Shown one piece after another: positions 11,606-23,067 of a DNA stretch of 64,000 nucleotides. The notes beneath the pieces were generated by a model. It did no database searches and was not told the DNA's origin. It saw nothing but the letters and a program-made list of their open reading frames with translations. Source of the DNA: Galerina marginata (lineage: Eukaryota; Basidiomycota; Agaricomycetes; Agaricales; Galerinaceae); NCBI GenBank assembly GCA_023014335.1, contig JAECYW010000035.1:1-64000 (forward strand), read 5' to 3'. Within the stretch, counting starts at the first letter, position 1. The number at the start of each line of letters is the position of its first letter. A program made the translations under genes and the position numbers.

Positions 11606-12903
11606 ATGTTGTTCTCATTCCGTCTCTTCATATTCTGTGCTGCCGCCCTCTGTGACATTGCTCTGGGGGCTTCCAGAACGTCGCCCCCTGCTGGAGCCGT
11701 GATTGTACGAGCTGGGACAACGACTGCAGGGGAATTCAGTACTGTGTCCAAGGCAGTCAACTCGTTGCCAAACGATAGTTCTTCCAGGACTATTTTCATC
11801 TTTCCCGGGACCTACACAGAGCAAGTGAATATCACTCGCACCGGACCTCTCATCGTAGGCACACCTAGTGATTATATTTGTGGCCTTACCCACATCTAAA
11901 ACACCCTTTAGATTTTTGGATCCACAACGGATACAACCACCTACCTGCAAAACACGGTCACTATTCAATTCGGACTCTCGCTAGGCACAGCAGGATCCGA
12001 TGATATCAGTGGTACTTTGCGCATACACAAGAACGATTTCAAGATGTACAACGTAAATGTTAAAAATACATTTGGTCAAGGCTCTCAAGCAATTGCAATC
12101 AGCCAATATGGAACACGTGTCGGTCTATACGGATGCGGGTTCTTTGGGTTCCAAGACACAGTTCTCGCCGAGCAAGGTACTCAGGTCTTTTTGAGAGGAT
12201 TCATTCAGGTATTAAACTCCTCACCTCCCTTTGACACTGTAACAGCTGAAGTCATTTGTGCTCGGTTTTTTAGGGTGCAACGGACTTCATTTTTGGACAG
12301 CGAGGCCAGGCATACTTCGAACGGAACACCATCGCGGTCACGGGGCCTGGGTACGTTACGGCCAGTGGACGAACATCAAACGATGCTACTAGCTGTAAGT
12401 CGTTGTAATCTAACCCATATGAGTCAAGTTCTAAAATTATTCTCAGACGTGTTCAACCTGAATACAATTGTTCTTGGTAGCGGTGCCGCAACCAATACTG
12501 CAGGTCGATTTTTCTTGGGTAGACCTTGGGGAGGTAGGAGAGTCCCGAACATCCAAGTCCACGATTTCTGACTGGCTCGTAAGCTTAGATTTCGCGAAGT
12601 GAGTTTAATTGTTTTTAGTCATATCTCATGTCGAGTCTGAATAACCTTTCAAGGGTCATCTTCAAAAACACGGTTATAAATGCGTCCCTAAACACGACTA
12701 TGTGGTCGATCTGGAACGTTGGCGATGAGCGAACTGACAATGTCTTTTTCGCCGATTTCAATAGCACAGGATCCGGGGTTTCAGGTGCAAAGCGAGCACC
12801 CTTTGCAACCCAGCTCACTGCAAGCCAAGCGGCGGCATATAGCATCTCCAGTGCTGTTGGAAGCGACTACGCCAGCTGGGTGGATACTTCCTACCTTGCC
12901 TAG
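11606..12903 (+). CDS. Secreted pectin methylesterase (carbohydrate esterase family 8), copy 1
   Basis: Six exons (11606-11854, 11912-12208, 12274-12394, 12447-12533, 12589-12598, 12654-12903) give 337 residues. The first ~20 residues form a signal peptide. The right-handed beta-helix enzyme removes methyl esters from pectin outside the cell. Hallmarks seen in order: GTYTEQVNI, the Gln of GSQAIAISQYG, FGFQDTV (first catalytic Asp), GATDFIFGQ (second Asp) and FLGRPWG (Arg/Trp pair), then a C-terminal segment with WSIWN. Exon 5 is only 10 nt, yet it is needed to give RPWGDFAKVIFKNT in frame, as in the neighbour. The gene is the first of a tandem pair with the copy at 14362-15682. All catalytic motifs are present, so it looks functional. 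Confidence 0.93.
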
Positions 12904-14361
12904 CCTCGAAATTTGCGTATTAGTTGTTTCAAGGAAATCCGTAACTGGGTTGTTTCTGGAAATTGTATACTACCAAAATTAGCAATTGTCTTTGTTAATG
13001 ACTACTTGTGTGCTTCTCAATTGTGATCATAAGATCGATAGGATGTTGTGATGTGCAGAATTAGACGCTCATATAGTTCCCACGCTCATTTTGCCGCGGA
13101 TTCGGAGAAAAAAAGGGAGAGTTACCACCATGGTAACTCTCCACCGTGTTATACCTTAAAGTTGACAAAAAGCAGGCTAGACGTGTACCCGACTGCGAAC
13201 ACTTTGTAGTTCGAATAGCCCTCGAGACCTGGGCGCCTGTAGTTGGGAAAATAGTTCCCCTGGTCCCTGACGCAGGTCACCTTTTCAGTATATTTGACTG
13301 ATCCCTAAAACTAGATTAAGGTTCCGTTGCCTTCCTAACATGCCACGATTGGAAGAGGTGTGTCGTGCTTTCAGAAAGCGAATATTTATCGATAAGAAAT
13401 AGTAAAGTGACCGGGATTAGGTATTGATTGTAACCGCGGTGAAGTAGAGTTTTTGGGGCAGAGCAAGGAGCTCTGTAACAATCCAAGTTGACATGCCATA
13501 TATCGTATCATACATGACTGAGTGAACCAGGTACCGATAAGGGGGGAGATGTAAAGTAGTGGCGATCATCAAGATACGCCCTAACTTATCAAGAAGGAAA
13601 GTTCCATCACAGGAGGTATTGCACACTGAACATATTGTTTTGACGTCGTAAGGACGAGAGTTCTAGGCCTCCCTGATGTTCATTAAATCTCTTAATATTG
13701 GATTGTCAGAGAAAATTGAATTTTAAATTAGTTGCACCTCTTAATGAAGTCCGCATTTTCATTGTTCGTCTTGTCGCTTCCGAGTATGCCATCCTTTCGA
13801 CTGGAATTTGGTTCTTGAAAGGACATTATTCGACTGGGACGTGTCAAGTTTCAGGAGAAGTGGATATGTACTATGTAGAAAAGCAATCGGTGTCAAATAT
13901 TAAAGAAGTGGAGACACGCACAATCATGTTGACATGTTGAATAAGCAATGTCCGGAGGAGGTTAACGACATGCTGGCTTGCATGCTGGCAAGAAGGTCTC
14001 AAGTCGGCCCGCAGAGCTCCACAGAAATTCTGTAACTGCGGAATGTGGTATGTCTTATTGTATATGTACCTGCTAAATATTTCAAGCGCCTTCGACAGTT
14101 CGCGGTTTGCCCAGGGACCTTTGCAACTTGCAGCAGTTGATGTCATTTTGCCCAGGAACCATTCATCGGCCCGCCCACAGTGAGCGGTCCGGGTCCAGCA
14201 TTCGACAATGACAACTTCATCCATCGGATTCCATCCACATGGCCAGATTCTCATGAATTATCATGGGTCCTATACTTATGGACAAGCTCATCGTGGCGAT
14301 ATAATATCGGGTCGGCGCCGTCAAAGCAATCGCGTAGCAGCCAATAATCTTGTCACCAACG
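12904..14361. other. Intergenic spacer between the pectinesterase copies
   Basis: No supported gene. It holds a perfect hairpin at 13116-13142 and the promoter of the second pectinesterase. Near 14090-14170 it contains words resembling the upstream exon of a pectinesterase (for example ACAGTGAGCGGTCCGG on one strand), perhaps a faint remnant of another copy, but this is not firm. Confidence 0.4.
13116..13142. other. Perfect 12-bp stem hairpin, 3-nt loop
   Basis: GGAGAGTTACCA at 13116-13127 pairs perfectly with TGGTAACTCTCC at 13131-13142 across a CCA loop. It lies about 200 bp after the first pectinesterase. It could be the centre of a small palindromic repeat or a structured 3' UTR; the role is unknown. 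Confidence 0.8.
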
Positions 14362-15682
14362 ATGTTGCTTCTGAATCACCTCCTAGTAAACTGTGTGGTA
14401 TTTCTGGCCTCCACATCGTTCTTCGTGGCAGCGGAGTCGCGCGTCGAGCCTCCCCCAGGCGCCATATCCGTACGCGTAGGAGCGGCACCTGCGTCGGGAA
14501 TGTTTGACACCATCATGGCAGCCGTGAATTCACTCCCCAATGATAACTCCAAACGAACTATATTTATCTTCCCTGGGACCTACAACGAGCAAGTGAATAT
14601 AACACGGCCTGGACCGCTCACAGTGAGATGCCCGTACGAGATGAAGTAAAGCCTTGACACTGACGTAACAATCCACTTTGTCAGATCTATGGATATACCA
14701 CCGACGCGACCAACTTCGCCGCCAACCAGGTCGTCATTCAGGCTGGAATACCAGCCAGCACAGCAGGTTCGGATGATGCGAGCGGGACTCTACGTGTGCA
14801 TAAAGACAACTTTAGCATGTACAACGTAAACGTCACCAACACCTTCGGGATCGGCTCACAAGCCATCGCCATCAGCCAATACGGCAGCCAGGTCGGGCTA
14901 TATGCCTGTGGGTTCATTGGGTATCAGGACACTTTATACGCCAATCAGGGTACACAGGTGTTTTTGAAAAGTTACATCGAGGTACGAATGGACCTACAGT
15001 AACATAGGCATCGAGCGAAAGTGCTTACGAAGTTGGTCAGGGAGCAGTCGACTTCATATTCGGCAGACATGGTTTTGCATACTTTGGAGGCAACACGATT
15101 GCGGTCAAGGCCCCTGGTTGTATTACGGCCAGCGGAAGGCAGTTGGATGATGCCGGAAGCTGTGCGTATTTTGGGAGAAGCCAACCAAAGAGGCTGACGG
15201 ATTTGACTAGACGTATTCAACCAAAACACCATTGTCCTGGCTGTTAGTGCTGCCCAGAACACTGTCGGAAATGTGTTCCTTGGTAGACCATGGGGAAGTT
15301 CGTACTTCTCGTACCTCGTTATCTTCTCTCAGTAGCTGACTTGAGACCCTGTGTCCTACCTTAGATTTCGCCAAGTGAGTATCAGTCGCTCTCAAAAACT
15401 GTACTACATCCACTCACAGGTTACATTACCAGAGTGATCTTCAAAAACACATTTATCACCGCCCCGCTAAATCAAACGATCTGGTCAATCTGGAACCCGG
15501 GCGATGAGCGCACAGACAACGTGTTCCTGGCCGAGTATAACAGCACTGGCAGTGGTATCGCCCACCCCGTCCGTCCTGCCTTCTCGACAATTCTCACCGA
15601 GGACCAAGCGGACATGTTCACGGTCGCCAGTGCGGTTGGGAGCAATTTCGCCTCTTGGGTTGATCTTAATTACCTGGTGTAA
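14362..15682 (+). CDS. Secreted pectin methylesterase (carbohydrate esterase family 8), copy 2
   Basis: Six exons (14362-14622, 14685-14981, 15041-15161, 15211-15297, 15365-15374, 15433-15682) give 341 residues. Exons 2 to 6 have exactly the same lengths as in copy 1 (297, 121, 87, 10 and 250 nt), showing a tandem gene duplication. Signal peptide, GTYNEQVNI, GSQAIAISQYG, GYQDTLYA, GAVDFIFGR and FLGRPWG are all present, so catalytic residues are intact. The start is the ATG at 14362; an in-frame TTG four codons upstream is not a fungal start. The donor of intron 4 (GTTCGT after TGGGGAA) is unusual but gives RPWGNFAKVIFKNT. It converges with FEN1 with about 185 bp between the stops. Confidence 0.93.
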
Positions 15683-15867
15683 ACCGTAGGTACAGTCCTG
15701 TAAGCGGCAAGTTATGCGAGCAGAAGAACTTGATACAATTTTGGCAAAAGGAAAGCAACACGAAAGCAAGGGATGAGTAGTGAGAAATACATAAATACAG
15801 TGAAGAAAAGGGAAAACAGAGCGTACCACGCTCCGTTAGCATGTCCATGGGAGAATATATCAAAGTG

Positions 15868-17704
15868 TCACTTCTTTCGAGGCTTTTTGGTCCCACTGCT
15901 TTCCGCTTTCTCATCGCCCTGTGACAAATGTTCACAAAAATTGAAAGAATTTGCGACGGGAACACAAACCTTCCGTTTTGTCCCTTTCCCTTTAGCATCT
16001 GCTTTCCCCTTGTCCTTGTCCTTCCCCTTAGGGGGTGGTGCCTTTTCCTTTGGCTTAACAGTGAAGAACCCATCGAGACGACCTTGCTGTTTGCTATTGA
16101 GATATTTCTGGAGTTTCTCGGCACCTTTGCGAACACGTTCCTCGCTGTGAAGTACACGTTCACGATCAAGGAAATTAATCTGACTGAACGGAGGACGAAC
16201 TTGAAACCTTTCTCAGTTACTAAGAACTGCACCAAACCGTCTACGTCCGGGTTTTTCCATTCGAGCTAGATGCATGAAAAATGGTCAAAACACGAATTGA
16301 GAGGTGCGTAAAGCGTCATACCTCGACTTCGTCCGCTGGTAGTACGTCCGGCTTCACAAAAATTTTCTTAGCATCTTCCCATAGCCATTCGTCAGGTATC
16401 GTCACGCCTCCTTTGCCCTTGCCCTTTGCCTTGCCTTTACCCTTTGTTGGGGCCGCCTTCGCCTTCTTTTTCTCTGGTGTTGAAGGTTTCACGTCTTCGG
16501 TCTCGTCTTCATCAAAGTCTGGAATTTCAACGTCGGATGTCGGGGCAGGTTCATCTGCCTCAGACACCACATCCTCGTCGTCGGAATCTGGCGCAGCTGC
16601 CTGTGCCGCCTTTTTACTCTCAGACCTGTGGGTGGGAGGAAGGTCAATGATAATAAGTGGAGACGCGGATACGGGACCGACTTCGCTCTTAGATGTTTCA
16701 CGACAGCACCAAGGGTACCGTATTCTTTAACGAGTTTTAGGGCTGACTTGGGACCAACACCTTTGATAGGTTCCAAATAATCACACCCCAGGAGGATACA
16801 TAAGTCGATGAACTATCCTGTTCTTGAGCTTTGTCGAATTTTAGGACTTTAACACAACACACCTGGCTCATGTCCATGCCCAGGCCATCAAGGGCAGCTT
16901 GGAGGTTGATTTCGCTGATGGGCTGTTTCTTCGCCTCCGAGAAGGTGAGATGTCGGAAAAGAATAGGCGCGCTGAAGGTGAGGGTATCCATATCCTCAGA
17001 ACCAGCCGCGTATACCTGCAATTTCGATGAGCCAGAGCCAGAGCCAGAGCCCTAGGACAAACTCTACCTTGCCTCCACGAGCCAATTCGGCACATTGTGC
17101 TTCGGCTTCTGAGGGTGCCTATTGAAGCAAATTGGTCAGGAAATTTTTACAGAAACAATGGTAGAGCGATATACAATAACCACAGGGATGCCCATGAGCT
17201 TGAGTAGGCGGCGGCATTCTTCGTTGTGCTCCCGCGTCACTTTTACCGTTCTACGTGAAAACCGGTCTAAATCTTCCGCAGTTCCAGTCTCTTTAGCCTC
17301 TTCGCCCCCGGCTTTCGCCTCTTCGCGCCTCTCGAAACGCTTGGAAAGCTAGACGCGTCGCACCGTGAGCGTTCAAGTTCGCATGCAACCTGAATCCACC
17401 ATAACGGACTCACCACTCCCTTCTTCATCTCTGGAGGCTTTCCGTCGAAGACATAGGCTGGTTTAATGCCGTTTTCTACTATCCGAATAGTCCGATAGAA
17501 GAAACCCATCAAATGACTGGTCGTCTCTCCCGCGTCGTTCTGGAGCATCTCGCCGTCCTTTTGTCGCACAGCTATGAGGAACTGGTAGATGGACATGGAG
17601 GCGTCTATGGCGACTTTGCGACCAAAAAGGGTCTTGATGTCGTGTTCCTTGATTGCGTTGGGGGCATGTTGAGAGAGCAGTGCGGTCAGACCTTTGATAC
17701 CCAT
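15868..17704 (-). CDS. FEN1: Flap endonuclease 1 (FEN1/Rad27)
   Basis: It begins [20 protein letters not shown] at 17704 and ends KKPRKK-stop at 15868. FEN1 removes 5' flaps in Okazaki fragment maturation and long-patch base excision repair in the nucleus. The metal-binding acidic residues are visible in order: [35 protein letters not shown] and [17 protein letters not shown] (helix-hairpin-helix). The PCNA-binding PIP box QGRLDGFF lies near the C-terminus, followed by a Lys-rich tail. At least eight exons. Between the HhH region and the [12 protein letters not shown] segment there is an extra acidic then Lys/Gly/Ala-rich insert (about 16380-16600), absent from animal FEN1 but, as I recall, present in other agaricomycetes. 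Single-copy housekeeping gene; intact. Confidence 0.95.
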
Positions 17705-18137
17705 AATTTCAAATGGTGAGAGTCAAGGGCAAATGCGTGACGGGAAACGAACGCGCTGGTCGTGACGTAACGCGTCTGAACGCCAACCTCAAAAATTTCT
17801 CAACTTGACTTGAACTTTGCCTCCTCGAAGAATAAAAATAAGGCATAGACAGGCATAGACTACTACATAAAATAGTAGTTAATAAAAACATGTATTATAT
17901 TACGAAACCCCTCAATCAGACACGTCTTGTTGGAATACTTACTACTTAGCCTTGACTTAGCCCTGCCTACTCATCTCATATCATCTCAATAACATCTACA
18001 ATCAAAATAATTCACCATCTTCTGTGTTTCGTCTCACTGCATCCCGCCAACAATTCTTGCATGTGACAAACTGGCCCTTGAAGTGAAAAAGTCGACAATT
18101 CAGCGAGCAGGCAGAAGCTGTAACATCTAACATACCG
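17705..18137 (-). promoter_or_regulatory. FEN1 promoter region and 3' flank of the upstream gene
   Basis: A 433-bp non-coding interval between the FEN1 ATG (17704) and the stop of the upstream same-strand gene (18138). An ACGCGT word, resembling the MCB box of fungal replication genes, occurs on the strand near 17770. This would fit cell-cycle control of FEN1, but the link is inference from a single 6-mer. Confidence 0.4.
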
Positions 18138-19684
18138 TCAAATCCACTTTCCTTCCAAAGGCTCGACGGGAAACTTTTCCAAGTCTAAGCCAAGTTCATC
18201 GAACACTTTCTTGGTAGATTCTTGTGCCTCTTTGTCTTCTGCTTCAGCCAAGGCTAGAAGTTATTGTCAGTAAATCAGGCGACAGACACCTTAGAATCAC
18301 ATACCGATGCCCCTGCCTTCACCTAAGCTGGTTTCCAAACCTTCATCTCCATATCTAGCAGCGATCAACAGAAGCTCTGCCCCTTTGTAGTCCAACAGCT
18401 CCGGCGTCTCACAGCTGGTGAACCTCAGTCCATAAGACTCCCTTCCCTTGTGCTGGTGTTCACTACCGAGCCCGGTCCCAAAGATACCGTGCATCATCCA
18501 GTCGGGATATTCAGCAGGCTTAGAGTGCACTTGCTGTGGACCTGTAGGTGGGGCGAGCGGATTTTTGACTTGGAGGACGAAAGAACAGGCGGGTTCTATC
18601 CCCAATGATTTCTGGACGTCGCCGAATTCGCTGGGAGACGGGTGGGATATGCGATATCCCAGATGAGTGGCTCGCTTAGAGGGCATTTCTGCCTCAGTAT
18701 TAACGATAGCGTATCCTCCTCGAGCGACGAGCCGCGCCGATTCTTCGTGGCGGGTGCCTGACCATGAGTGGGCGACGATGAGTATCCATATTGCGTATAA
18801 AAGGGTGGGAAGGGCATACCCCGAGTCTTAGTTTCGTATGTCTTCTCACCGAGGCCTTTATCCAGCGAATCCAGATCGTCTCCTACGGAGGTAACAGTGC
18901 CCCAAAAGGTCTGCTTTTTGCGACTTCCGCCTGGTCCAGAAACGTCAGGGTCTGGAAGTTTCTTTTTGCCGACTGTAATCATCCTAAAGGGTTTCTTTTT
19001 CGATTGCCCGACGACTGGGGCTGGTACAGCGTCCGCTCCAGGAGCGACAGCTTTCATCTCAATATCGCCCTCCTCAGAGGGATCCCGTTTGTTCACTCCA
19101 CTTGTGTGAGCGGTGGAAGTCGTCGTCGCAAATTCTGGGGGGCTAGGGACGAGCACCATGTGGAAATTTCGGACGTCGTCGATCGAATGCGCTTCTTCGA
19201 GCTGTACCTTCGGCCGGTAGAAGAAGTAGATGTGACCCCTTTCTATGGTGCCTACTGGAGAATTCAGTCAAATAGCTCATGATACGAGCGACGACTAGCG
19301 CATACCGCTTTGATATCTGCTTGTCTTGCTCTCCTCGTCCTTTTCAGTTTTCGGTTTCTTCGTAGTTGGGTGCGATTCGAGGTTTTCTTCGGGTTCATAT
19401 GGGCCCCGCTTCATTCCTGCATGATCCCCGCCCTCGCCGCCTCCTTTTGTTCCCTCGTCTTCCTCTTTTGCATGCGCGTGCGTCTCAGCTTTGCTTGATG
19501 CACCTGAATGTTTCTCCTTCGCCTTGTGTTCGTCTTTAGGATGAATTTTGCCTTCTGCTATAGCGGTCTGTCGACGAGTTGTGGGCATAATTGTGAGAGG
19601 TGGGGTTGTCTTGGACACAGCGGAAGCGCTTACTGGCTTATACACCGCCATTTGTCCCAAACGTGCCTTTGATGTGACATTCAC
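18138..19684 (-). CDS. Conserved agaricomycete nuclear-type protein (often auto-annotated as BTB domain transcription factor)
   Basis: Four or five exons. The start is either ATG 19684 (MNVTSKARLGQ) or the in-frame MPTTRRQTA at about 19588, which looks like the usual family start. A basic/acidic low-complexity N-terminus with PTTKKPK (possible nuclear signal) is followed by GTIERGHIYFFYRPKVQ, a long middle with GKKKLPDP and GEKTYETKTRGTRHEE, then LGYRISHP, SCETPELLDYKGAELLLIAAR and a C-terminus FPVEPLEGKWI-stop at 18138. I recall the same order of blocks in many mushroom genomes, where databases name it BTB domain transcription factor. I see no clear BTB fold, so the name is not adopted. Exons stay in frame, so the gene looks intact. 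Confidence 0.75.
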
Positions 19685-19898
19685 ACGAAGGTGAGGTATT
19701 TTTAGGAAGTTGAGTCAACCTGTCGGAATTGTCAGCACCAGATTAATTCTGGGATTTGGACATCGTGAAGGCAGCCAGTGATGGCCAAATGTGTGTCTCC
19801 TTCAGCTATGCACAGAGCTGAGTCGTACTTACGTGGTTCTTGGCCACATTGACCATGTATATGAAACCGTGTGCCGGACACGTAGGCGCCTGAGTGGG

Positions 19899-20391
19899 AT
19901 TCGTCATTTATTCCACATCGTCTCCAGGGTTCTTTTTAGAGTATTCTGTCATGTAAATCTCCAAACTGAGCATGCTGGTCAGCAGCTTGTACTGTGGCAG
20001 GTAGCAACATATCAACCACGGTACTGGGGTGATGAAGACAAAATAGCTGACCACACTGTTGACTTATATTATCCAGTGTAGTAGACATGGAGCTTCATTC
20101 GTGACATCTTTGGCTTTTCCAACATCGTCGGATGCGGTTTATTTAGAATACTCTGACATGTAAATCCTTAAACCGGGCATGCTGGTCACCAGCTTGTCTG
20201 GTGGCAAGTAGCAATATATCGCCTACTGTACTGGAATTATGATGACAGAATGACTCTTCACCTCGTTGACCTACATTGCCTGGTGTGGTAGATACGGAGG
20301 CGCATTCGTGATATCTGGTTTTTTTTACACATTGTCGCAGGCAGTCTATCTAGAGTACTCCGGCAAGCAAATTTTCAACCCAGGCATGCTG
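19899..20391. repeat. About 200-bp satellite-like tandem repeat, 2.5 units, interrupted
   Basis: Units begin with (G/C)ATTCGT at about 19899, 20096 and 20302 and share GAGTA.TCTG.CA, GCATGCTGGTCA.CAGCTTGT, GGCA.GTAGCAA.ATATC and a CCAGTG(T)AGTAGA block. The third unit stops at GCATGCTG and resumes at 22662 with TGGTCAGTAGGTTAG and GGC..CAACATATCA, on the far side of the inserted 2.27-kb element. Confidence 0.75.
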
Positions 20392-22661
20392 CATCAGGAA
20401 AACGCCAGATGCCTAAGTAGGCCTATAGAGCCTATGTAGTATGTGTAGCCTGTTAGGCAACCCCCCTTTATATTGGTCTTTGTAGGCAACAGCCAGCGGA
20501 ATATTGGTCTCTGTAGGCAACAGCCAACGGAATATAGGTTACAGTAGGCAGCCATAGGTCCACCAATTTAGCATCTTATAGCCCTAGGTAGGCAAACGTA
20601 GGTAGGAAAAAATGTGTCATATAAAATTGTCAATTACTACACATCCCGGGATAAATGGTATATACGAGGATTCCCAATTTTATTAGTATGGCAGGACCGC
20701 AATTTCGCAAAGCACCAGGAGATCACTCTTCCGAAAGCACCAGACCCCCCCCCTCCTTCTTCGCAGCTTCGACGTCACATTAACGTAGGACTGACCAGCA
20801 ATTAGATCTGCGAGGAGCCGAGGACAACAATTTTTATGCAAAAAATGTTAAGCGATTAAGTCGGTTTCGCAGGTATCAGTGGGGCGCAGGTTGCAGGTGA
20901 ACGGGCGACGTGGACGGCTGACCTACGCGGTTGTCAGCGGGGCACAATGGGGAGTGGATGCGGGCTTACGGCGTCAATTGCAGCGCAAGCAAGCTACTGC
21001 CATGGCTGGCATGCGCAGCGTCAGCTGGGCAAGCTGGGGAGGCAGAGGCGGCTTACGCAGTTCCTTCGCGGAGAGTTTATGGGATGGGCAGGCGCTCTAC
21101 GTGGCACGGATGACATATACGGTGGGTTCGCGTGAAGTTTGCGAGGCAGGTGGCCATGCTATGTGGCACGACTGGCATGCGCGGCGTCAGTTGAGCAAGG
21201 TGGCCCGGTGGGGAGGATTTCCGGAGGGGGGCTTACGGGGTCAGGCCGTGCATGCTACGTGGAATGGCTGGCGTACCCAACGTGAGTGAGGCAAACTGGG
21301 GGAGGTTGAACCTTAGAAGATATCAGAAATAGAAATATACGACTTACGCGGGCAGTGAATGCATCTGCGAGCTGCAAAGAACTGAGAAAATCAACAACAA
21401 GTTAAGAAACGTAATGAAAGACTTACGCTTGTCACATCATTCAAGCAACCAAGCTACAAGGGTTGCCTGGATGGACTCCACCAATAACGTGCCTGGGTGT
21501 CGCTCGTGCAGACGTGGTCGAGGCGCGGAGAGGTGACGTGTCTTGGTGAAAGTAGTTGCGGTCAAAGGTCAAGAGACGGGCAGCGAGCAAAGGTGCCACG
21601 AACAGTCAAAAGCAAAGGACGGGGAGGTGGTGGAATGAGTTCAAGTTGAGTTTCGTTGATTTCTCACAGTTCTGGCAGTATTCAACCACAATCAACAACG
21701 TCACGTGTGTCGGAGTTTGAACTGACTTAAACATTTCTGACGCAACTCGATCAATCTTGTGCCTTCCACCAGCCTTCCATTCAAGTTAGCTGCGGCTCCT
21801 CTACCTTCAACCTTTTCAACACCCACACCGACAAACGGATGCCGACACTCCCGCTACACAGCTACCATAGCTGCGCAGTCCATTATTTAACCCATTCAAT
21901 GTAACTGACCACTTCCAACCCATTTATGCAGAAACCATAAGGCTGGCGTCTGAGTACCGTCGCTCCCCACCCTACTGCCGGCCCTTTGTTTTACACCACC
22001 CACTGATTCTCGTTCAGTGTCGGCACTCCCCGTTATTTGAATGTCTGAGTGTAGCACACCGACATCCCGATGGCGAATGACAACGGCTATGGAGCCAGTG
22101 GGAACTGAGGAATGCATTGAAGGACCCGAGGTGCGTGACCCATTAGCACCACATTCAACCCTGCTAACTCTTTGTTTCCCTCGAAATCTCAGAACTCGTG
22201 AGCGCCTTGTTAGAGCGACCCATCCCCACCCTGCTTCACTGCTGGGGTGGCTTTTGACTCCGTCCTCTTTTACGGTTGTTGATGCAGCTACATTCTCCGC
22301 TGTCGATTCAACTCTCCCCCCTCCCGTGTCAGTGATGGCTACGCGGTGCGTGTCCGACGTGGTGTTACTGCCCCCACCTCCATATCTTCGTATTTAATTA
22401 CCTTTAGTTCCCTGTTCGTAGTTGATTCATCAATATACAAATGAACTTATCAACATCTCCTATGAACTGAGAATGTCATAATAAGGTGCACTCCGTAACA
22501 CCGTAGGTTTGACAATCTACATTAGGTTTATTTAGTGTACTGTACGAGCTATAGAGCCTACACAACCTGGGAAGGTGTCGCTCAACCTACGTGAACCTAT
22601 AGAGACTATGTGGGGCTATATAAATAGGCCGAAACTATGGCCGAAAACCGTTTTCCTGATG
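20392..22661. mobile_element. 2.27-kb non-autonomous TIR element, CATCAG...CTGATG type
   Basis: The left end CATCAGGAAAACG at 20392 and right end CGTTTTCCTGATG ending at 22661 are perfect 13-bp inverted repeats. Both flanks carry the dinucleotide TG (20390-20391 and 22662-22663); removing the element and one TG restores the continuous satellite unit GCATGCTGGTCAG. No convincing gene is inside. An open frame at 20879-21289 is made of imperfect repeats of GGCTGGCATGCG.GGCGTCAG-type words and has no recognised family. Both ends carry sub-terminal TATAGAG.CTATGT words. It is probably mobilised in trans. Confidence 0.75.
20463..20560. repeat. About 31-bp tandem repeat inside the CATCAG element
   Basis: Three imperfect units share TATTGGTCT.TGTAGGCAACAG and CCA.CGGA, the last one degraded. 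This may be a sub-terminal repeat array of the element, a place where transposases of many families bind. Confidence 0.65.
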
Positions 22662-22800
22662 TGGTCAGTAGGTTAGCCATTGGCTGGCGGCAACATATCA
22701 GCTATCATACTACACCTATAAGGGCAGACTGGCTTGTCACATCTGCCTCTGGACTTCATGCAATGGATTTGACATGATTTCTGAGGGGTCAGGCCTTCAT
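22662..22800. repeat. Right-hand remainder of the interrupted satellite unit
   Basis: TGGTCAGTAGGTTAGCC...GGCGGCAACATATCA continues the satellite unit that stops at 20391. The match fades after about 60-100 bp. Confidence 0.55.
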
Positions 22801-23067
22801 CTGCAGCAACTAGGTTTTCATCATTCCCCACTCACAAGATGCATCATGTTTCAAGCGCTTTAAAAAGAATGTGATTGCGATGCTACCATATTTTCAGCAG
22901 CGCAGTCTCGCCGTGTAACTGAGTGTAATTTTGTTTACAGTTTAAAGCACCCAATAAGCTTCTTTTCAACCCCAAGAATATTGATCGTGCACGGCTCCTT
23001 CACGGTGGGAGGTCGACAAATGATGTAGAAATTACTCCAAATGGAAACTGAATGGACAGTCAATCTA

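Noticed and set aside
14350..14361. In-frame upstream start of the second pectinesterase
   Set aside because: The codon is TTG, not used as a start by fungal nuclear genes in normal annotation; ATG 14362 directly precedes the signal peptide.
18138..19684. BTB domain transcription factor as a functional name
   Set aside because: Databases use this name for similar proteins as I recall, but no BTB fold pattern was seen in the translation.
20879..21289. 136-codon frame inside the CATCAG element
   Set aside because: Made of imperfect internal repeats, rich in Trp/Arg/Gly, without any known motif.
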